64,000 bases of DNA from Babylonia areolata. Its lineage: Eukaryota; Mollusca; Gastropoda; Neogastropoda; Buccinidae. The stretch covers positions 40,360,329-40,424,328 of the forward strand of contig NC_134878.1 in NCBI RefSeq assembly GCF_041734735.1. Reading direction: 5' to 3'. Under the pieces are notes generated by a model that saw only the letters and a program-made list of their open reading frames with translations, searched no databases and was not told where the DNA came from. Positions 57,096 to 64,000 of the stretch are shown here, one piece after another. Position 1 is the stretch's first letter. Every line of letters begins with the position of its first letter. Position numbers and translations under genes: made by a program.

Positions 57096-58215
57096 GGCAG
57101 AGAGAGAGAGAGAAAGAGAGAAAATGAGAGATAGTGGCAGAGAGGGGGAGAGATTAGAAAACAGAAAATGAGAGACGGAGAGAGAGAGAGGGAGACTAAC
57201 AGAGGGAAGAGAGAGAATGACAGATACAGAGAGAGAGAGAGAGAGTGGCAGAGAAATGGAGACAGAGAGAGAGAGAGAGTGGCAGAGAGGGGGAGACAGA
57301 GAGAGACAGAGAGAGAGAGAAAGACACAGAGAGAGAGTGGCAGAGAGGGGGAGACAGAGAGAGACACACACACACACACACACACAGAGTAGCAGAGAGA
57401 GAGAGAGTGGCAGAGAGGGGGAGACAGAGAGACAGAGAGAGACAGAGAGAGAGAGTGGCAGAGAGGGGGAGACAGAGAGAGACAGAGAGAGAGAGAGAGA
57501 GTGGCAGAGAGGGGGAGACAGAGAGAGAGAGAGAGTGGCAGAGATGGGGAGACACAGACAGAGTGGCAGAGAGGGAGAGACAGAGAGAGACACGAACACA
57601 GAGAGACACAGAGAGAGAGAGAGTGGCAGAGATGGGGAGACAGAGAGAGACAGAGAGAGAGAGAGTGGCGGACAGGGGGAGACAGAGAGAGACACAGAGA
57701 GAGAGAGAGAGAGTGGCAGAGAGGGAGAGACACACAGAGAGACACACAGAGAGAGAGAGTGGCAGAGATGGGGAGACAGAAAGAGACAGAGTGAGAGAGA
57801 GAGTGGCAGAGATGGGGAGACAGAGAGAGAGAGAGAGAGAGAGTGGCAGAGATGGGGAGACAGAGAGAGACACAGAGAGAGAGAGACTGGCAGAGATGGG
57901 GAGACAGAGAGAGAGAGAGAGAGTGGCAGAGAGGGGGAGACAGAGAGAGAGGGAGGGAGACAGAGAGATAGAGAGTGGCAGAGAGGGGGGTACGCAGAGA
58001 GAGAGACAGAGAGGCAGAGAGGGGGGGACAGATAGAGTGGCAGAGAGAGAGAGAGGCAGAGAGGGGGAGAGACAGAGAAACAGAAAATGAGAGACGGAGA
58101 GTGAGAGAGAGAGAGAGTGACAGAGAGAGAGACTGACAGAAAGAGACACACAGAGTGGCAGAGAGGGGGAGAGACAGAGAAACAGAAAATGAGAGACGAA
58201 GAGAGAGAGAGAGCG
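57096..58215. repeat. GA-rich minisatellite (GTGGCAGAGAGGGGGAGACA)
   Basis: About 25 occurrences of GTGGCAGAGA(G/T)GGGGAGACAG separated by variable GAGA runs. The + strand is almost pure purine with G/A bias, so all open frames across it are composition artefacts. CA appears only at 57,364-57,386. Confidence 0.95.
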
Positions 58216-58472
58216 AGCTTTTGCCACCAGACTGAGTCGTGATGAAAAAGTCCGTGTAACACGGCCCGGACTACAAGGCAGCGAGCCCACACAACAGCGG
58301 GCCCAACACACAAAGTCGCTGCTCAACTCTGAACGCGGACGGCTGGTATGAAGAGAACACATAACACATTCATCATTCCACAACACAACTTTGATCAAGC
58401 AGAAAGCATTAACAATCACAAATATATACATTCATCTGTATTTGATTGTTTTTGGATCTTTGTGAGAGGGAC
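58216..58472. other. No recognised gene
   Basis: GC-richer, non-repetitive spacer between the GA array and the 16-bp repeats. Nothing recognised. Confidence 0.45.
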
Positions 58473-58473
58473 T

Positions 58474-58576
58474 ATTGACACGGGGGGAGTATCGACACGG
58501 GGGAGTATTGACGCGGGGGAGTATCGACACGGGGGAGTATTGACGCGGGGGAGTATCTACACGGGGGAGTATCGGG
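58474..58576. repeat. 16-bp tandem repeat, ~6 units, second locus
   Basis: AGTATCGACACGGGGG and AGTATTGACGCGGGGG alternate: the same two 16-mers as at 51,531-51,594, on the opposite strand. One unit (AGTATCTACACGGGGG) is variant. Flanking sequence is unlike the Tx1 LINE. Confidence 0.95.
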
Positions 58577-58764
58577 CTGACCCCGGTACACACCACTGAC
58601 AGCACTAACCTGGGGCTCCTCACAATGAACACACTTGCACCACAAAATGCGAACACAGATGATACACCAGATCAACACAGACTGCAGGCGATGATTTTCA
58701 CAACAGGATGTCACTTTTAACACTTGAATAAAACACGATATTTAAATGCCATTAAGAAAGGTAC

Positions 58765-58872
58765 CTGCCGACGTCGGAGGTAAAACCGGAACTCCGTCTT
58801 TTAACAATCTAAGTTCTTGTGCCTGCCATGATATCTGTGAAGCCAAGGTTCGTGGTGGTTCTCTCCCTAGTG
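58765..58872 (-). CDS. Candidate internal exon, unknown host gene
   Basis: Minus strand: preceded by TCTTGTCAG (acceptor) and followed by GGCAG|GTACCT (donor). 108 bp, open in phase 1 in and out, encoding about LGREPPRTLASQISWQ and LKDGVPVLPPTSA. No known family recognised. It joins in frame to the candidate first exon at 58,978-59,050 across a 105-bp intron. The acceptor's pyrimidine tract is weak. Confidence 0.3.
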
Positions 58873-58977
58873 CTGACAAGATCCTCATGAGAGTCAGTCA
58901 AACATGTATTACATTTCCCCAAATCGTCAAGATTTCTAGTTTAGGTACAAAATCTGATTTTGAAAGTGATCCCTCAC

Positions 58978-59050
58978 CTGTCAGCGGCAGTGGCCCCGTA
59001 TCCTGGAACCCACTGGTATCTACCACAACCTTGGTGTCGCTGGTCTCCAT
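58978..59050 (-). CDS. Candidate first coding exon, unknown host gene
   Basis: Minus strand: ATG at 59,050 in the context GAGGATGG, reading METSDTKVVVDTSGFQ and DTGPLPLT, then CTGACAG|GTGAGG, a strong donor, in phase 1. Short acidic-to-proline sequence without a recognised domain. It could also be chance. Confidence 0.32.
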
Positions 59051-59236
59051 CCTCAGTGGGCTGCCTGAAACCTAAGAAACTCATGGCATTCACGCCGCAG
59101 TTATTTGTTCTTCACAATTCACACACACACACAGACACACACACTGACACAAACACACACACATAAACACACACACAAACACAACCACTCCTCACCACAC
59201 ACAAGGCATCCATTACTGTGCAGTTAGTGTTAGAAA
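59051..59236. repeat. CA-rich sequence
   Basis: Imperfect (CA)n at 59,118-59,182 with unremarkable flanks. Confidence 0.8.
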
Positions 59237-59281
59237 CGGTTAGGGTTAGGTTATTAATAAGGGTTAGAGGGTTAGGGTTAG
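59237..59281 (+). repeat. Short interstitial telomere-like repeat (TTAGGG)n
   Basis: GGTTAGGGTTAGG, then AAGGGTTAGAGGGTTAGGG and TTAG: about five TTAGGG units, some imperfect. Confidence 0.85.
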
Positions 59282-59345
59282 CCGGCTCAATACCATGCTC
59301 AACTGGTGCACACATCCACACTCCGGGCATCCATACTAAGGGGGG

Positions 59346-59417
59346 GGACAGACAGACAGATAGACAAATGGACAGATGGACAGACAGGCAGATAGACAGG
59401 TAGACAGACAGACAGAA
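59346..59417. repeat. (GACA)n/(GATA)n simple repeat
   Basis: GACA and GATA tetranucleotides with variants. Confidence 0.9.
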
Positions 59418-60907
59418 GATAGAGGCGGGTGACTTAGCTTTTTCAGTGGCTCCATGAAGTCTGGTGACACGCTTGTTGACGTCATCCCTAATAACACAAC
59501 TACAAAAAAATGCCGGGTCAGATGTATTTAGGACAGTCTGTCAGACAACAATTATGTCATGGTTTTGGGGGAACGCAGGGGGGAGTTATTTCAAGCACAA
59601 ATATATTAAAGCTGGCGATTGAATTTACCACACACAAAAAAGAAGAAAAAAAAGAAAAAAAGAAAGAAAGATATGCTAAAACCAACACCACATTTTTGTT
59701 ATGCAGTCCTGTTCATTCACACATCCTTACACCGCTGCATACTACCAAAGACTGAAACCCACTCAGTGAAAGCAATACACTCAAAAAGCAAGTAAATTCT
59801 TAAAAAACAATAAACAAAAAACAAAAAACAACAGTGAGGGGGTGGAGTAATGGATGGATGTCGGATAACACTTACATGATTACTTACATATCAAACAAAA
59901 ACATACCAAGCAACAACAAGCCAAAAATAGATAGACAGATAGATAGATTATCTCAGGAAAAGAAACAAAGTGTAGTGAAGTCTGTGACACTGACAGACTA
60001 TGAACATGACAGAAAAATCTGGCAAACTATACATATGTGATAAATACACACAACTGACATTGCACACTCCTTCCAAAATTCAATACAGAGAGAGAGAGAG
60101 AGAGAGAGACACACACACACACACACACATACGCGGCGCATAAGCACATGCGCACACACATCCAAATATACACAGGCATCCATGCACACATTCAGCATAT
60201 ACACCTGCAAAACATATCAAACAAATGATTATGACGATGAGCTCTATATAAAAACTAAGCTACAAAACAACACAATTTCAAAGAATAAAAACATGAAACT
60301 GCAAAATGAAAATTAACATTTTCACAATACATTAAAACATCTTATCTCAATTTCAAACCCAATGAATGAAAAAAATCAATTCCACAGCAAAGTCAACATC
60401 CTTTGGCATAAGCAAGACAATCTCTAAAATAAGAATTAAGAAATTGTAAAGAAATGTCCACTTCCCCTCCACTATCCCTCTGTCTTCCCCCTCCTCTCCA
60501 TCACCAAACCCCATCGTGCTTACCACCCCCCACCCAACACCCACAAACACTGATACACAGGCACACATTAGCAAGCACGCACATACCCAAACATCAAAAC
60601 CATTTGCCAATAACTGAACCAATACAGGAATAAAACTATTCCTAGTTCCACAAGTGTTCCAAATCATGCAATGTCTCCCACACATAGATACATATACAGA
60701 TATATACATATAATTATAATCCTTTCATATATTTCAAACAATAAAGTACTATGAGAACTGTGAGCATTGAGTCAAACTACTGAGGGATGGGATGGGTGGG
60801 AAAACTATTTCAGGGTTGGAGGGGAGGGTTAATGGTTTATGGGGGAGATGGGGGAGCTACAGAGTACGAGATGGTGAAGGGAGGAAGAATGCAGATGTGC
60901 ATTTTTG
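59418..60907. other. No recognised gene
   Basis: Contains A-rich and (GATA)n patches (59,926-59,950) and (GA)n(CA)n at 60,087-60,128. Open frames are short and lack motifs. Confidence 0.5.
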
Positions 60908-61133
60908 TGTGTGCTTGGGTATAGTGGGCTGAATATGTGAGTATACATGCCGTGTGTGCTTGGGTACAGTGGGTTGAATATGTGAGTATACATGCTGTGT
61001 GTGCTTGGGTATAGTGGCTGATTATGTGAGTACACATGCTGTGTGTGTGCTTGGGTAGAGTGGGCTGAATATGTAAGTATACATGTTGTGTGTGCTTGGG
61101 TAGAGTGGGCTGAATTTTTCAGTACACATATGC
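60908..61133. repeat. 45-bp minisatellite, 5 copies
   Basis: TGTGTGCTTGGGTA starts at 60,908, 60,953, 60,998, 61,044 and 61,089, each followed by variants of GTGGGCTGAATATGTGAGTA. Confidence 0.95.
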
Positions 61134-61179
61134 TAAAAATAAAAAATTTAAAAAAAAATTTTTTTAAGACAAAAAGACA

Positions 61180-61870
61180 TTATGAAGGAGAGTTAGAATA
61201 GCATCGCCAGTACTTCTGTGTGCTTTACAAGCAAACTGAAGAGGGTCAAGATGCTGTTCAGTGAAAGAAAGTAGATGACGGAGAACAATTTTTTCAAAGC
61301 ATTTCATCACTACAGTTTAAGTCAGTTTAGTGCGGCTGGGTTCTTTTTCTTGGGGATAGGACAGATAGTAGATTTTTTCAGATGCTGGGGACAGAGCAGT
61401 CCTTCAGAGACCAGTTGAAAATTTTTCAGAACACGTCACACAACTGGGAAGCACATGTTTTCAGTAATCTTCCCCAGATATTGTCTGGGCCAATTGCCTT
61501 CGTGACATTCAGTTTTTAAAATAAAGATTCAAAAACTTTTGCATCGATCTCAAAGTCCTCACCTGTGTTCCTATCTTTGATCTTTTCCTGCAACTGTGAG
61601 ATAACACTATCCAGTTCCCTTCCCAGATCATTCCTTTCAAAGCGACAATAGAAATCATTAAGTTTGTTTGGAGAATCAAGCTGTTCATCCCTTTTCATTT
61701 CACAAGCTACTGTTTTCCTTTTCGTTTCTCCAGTGATAATTTTTAACCCATCCCATGCATCTGCCATTTTTCCTGTCTGAGACTGTTGCTCTACTTTTGA
61801 TTTGAATTCCCTCTGTCCCCTCCGTAATTCCCCAATTCCAGTCTGCCATATCCTAGCCAGCAACAGCAGC
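61180..61870 (-). mobile_element. CR1/Rex1-like LINE relic (endonuclease-RT linker and RT start)
   Basis: Minus strand: LRRGQREFKSKVEQQ, MADAWDGLKIITG, PNKLNDFYCRFERNDLG, then RT start AIGPDNIWGRLLKTCASQLC, KIFNWSLKDCSVPSI, DEMLWKNCSPS and FACKAHRSTGDAILTLL. The order matches CR1/Rex1-type elements. Stops and frame changes are present, and the endonuclease and the rest of RT are absent. Confidence 0.8.
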
Positions 61871-62499
61871 AGAGGCTCCCGTGCATCTTGGCATTATTCA
61901 AGGGAAGCTGAAAATGTTATCCTTTTAGTGTAGATCGATATCCCAGCTTTAACCAAGTTTGGGCTGTTCAATTCCTGGGCTGTGCCGAGAGGCGTGGACT
62001 TTCGTTGTTGTTGCTGCTGCGGTTGCTGTTCAACTCCCAGCCCCAATTTCTACTTATCTCTACTTATTCAGTTTGTGCCCACAGCATCGCGCACGCCATG
62101 TCAATAAAGGTCATCCTCTGTGACAGACGACGATAAACAAAATTAATGAAGAATCGAAGCCCTACAAAGCTCCTTTCTCGGTGTGCCACGGCAGTTTTGC
62201 GATCAGCTGATTAATTCAACTGAGCTTTTCGGCAGATGAATTTTCATTGATAATGAAGTTTCATATGACGCAAAGCTCAACTTGATGAAAAGACTGTCGT
62301 ACACTTACAGAGCCGCATTGCGTCAAATGAAGTCTCTGTTTCTCTTCTGCATCCTCCGTCTGCCGGCCATTGACAGAAGCATGGTACCCTTGCTCCAGTT
62401 AACATAACTCACTGACAATTCCGACGACCCAAATAACCGTCGCTCTGGCGAGAGATCGAGATTAACCTACCTTGCGTACAAAAACAGATAAATATAATA
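61871..62499. other. Unique-looking sequence, no gene assigned
   Basis: Not repetitive and of balanced composition. Minus-strand GTAAGT after GCGGCTCT (about 62,310) could be a donor, but no coding frame supports it. Confidence 0.4.
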
Positions 62500-62595
62500 A
62501 GAAAATAAAAGTGAACAGATGCGGAAAACCACAAGTAAAAAATACTCTCAGGCTTGCTTGCACAATGCGTTTTAAACTATAAAAAAATAAAAATC

Positions 62596-62637
<42 letters not shown>

Positions 62638-62740
62638 AATGAAATAAAAGATGCGGAAAACAAAACAAAACAAACAAAAACAACAACAACAACAAAAACT
62701 CTCAAGCTTGCTTGCACGATGCGTTTTAAACTAAAGTCTC
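62500..62740. repeat. ~155-bp duplication with (AT)n insert
   Basis: AGATGCGGAAAAC...ACTCTCAGGCTTGCTTGCAC...ATGCGTTTTAAACTA occurs at 62,518-62,580 and, as ACTCTCAAGCTTGCTTGCAC, at 62,651-62,735. (AT)n lies between them at 62,598-62,632. Confidence 0.88.
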
Positions 62741-62741
62741 T

Positions 62742-64000
<1,259 letters not shown>

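Noticed and set aside
57075-58431. Frames over 400 codons (Leu/Ser-rich one way, Arg/Glu-rich the other) across the GA array
   Set aside because: Low-complexity translation of (GA)n-type repeat on both strands.

Overview
The window looks like animal nuclear DNA, most likely from a mollusc and probably a gastropod. The reasons are intron-containing coding sequence (a laminin alpha first exon), very dense (GT)n/(GA)n/(AT)n microsatellites, many minisatellites, non-LTR retrotransposons of several clades, a mariner transposon, and tRNA-derived SINEs resembling repeats I associate with caenogastropod snails. The organism call is inference. No bacterial operon, CRISPR array, rRNA gene or intact tRNA gene was seen, and no retrovirus, LTR element or other capsid-bearing element was recognised.

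Layout. 1-4,614: SINE pieces, microsatellites and probably the first intron of a laminin alpha gene. 4,615-4,980 (minus): its signal-peptide/LN-domain first exon; the rest of the gene runs off the left edge. 6,980-7,946: an L2/CR1-type LINE endonuclease fragment that grades into a 3 kb C-rich minisatellite (7,922-10,885). That array is followed by a 5'-truncated LINE (10,886-12,862) and then by more related C-rich array. 13,978-16,593: an L2-type LINE with a 27-bp target-site duplication, carrying an internally deleted mariner in its 3' tail. 16,763-24,900: a ~115-bp satellite, a ~0.8 kb diverged segmental duplication, and a Tx1/L1-type LINE between the two copies. 25,756-29,650: RTE-type fragments and a SINE. 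30,200-32,375: a 39/45-bp minisatellite split by an R2-like LINE 3' end plus a SINE. 33,827-37,292: an I-group LINE with RNase H, inserted with a 5' inversion (twin priming) and a perfect 15-bp duplication. 38,678-40,500: a heavily deleted Nimb-like relic. 40,500-44,370: AT-rich repeats. 44,370-51,596: a second Tx1 LINE containing a Nimb fragment, which itself contains a SINE. 53,325-56,410: an RTE-type LINE lacking its RT core. 57,096-58,215: a GA-rich minisatellite. 58,765-59,050: two candidate host exons (minus). 61,180-61,870: a CR1/Rex1-like relic.

The only confident host coding sequence is the laminin exon; nearly everything else is a nested record of transposition. The most instructive structures are: (1) a SINE at 44,988-45,436 whose 5' end carries a 46-bp inverted copy of LINE sequence ~200 bp away, joined at shared bases; (2) the complete twin-priming insertion; (3) a minisatellite that seems to have been seeded by LINE coding DNA; (4) a 16-bp repeat array at the 5' end of a Tx1 LINE that recurs 7 kb away next to unrelated sequence.
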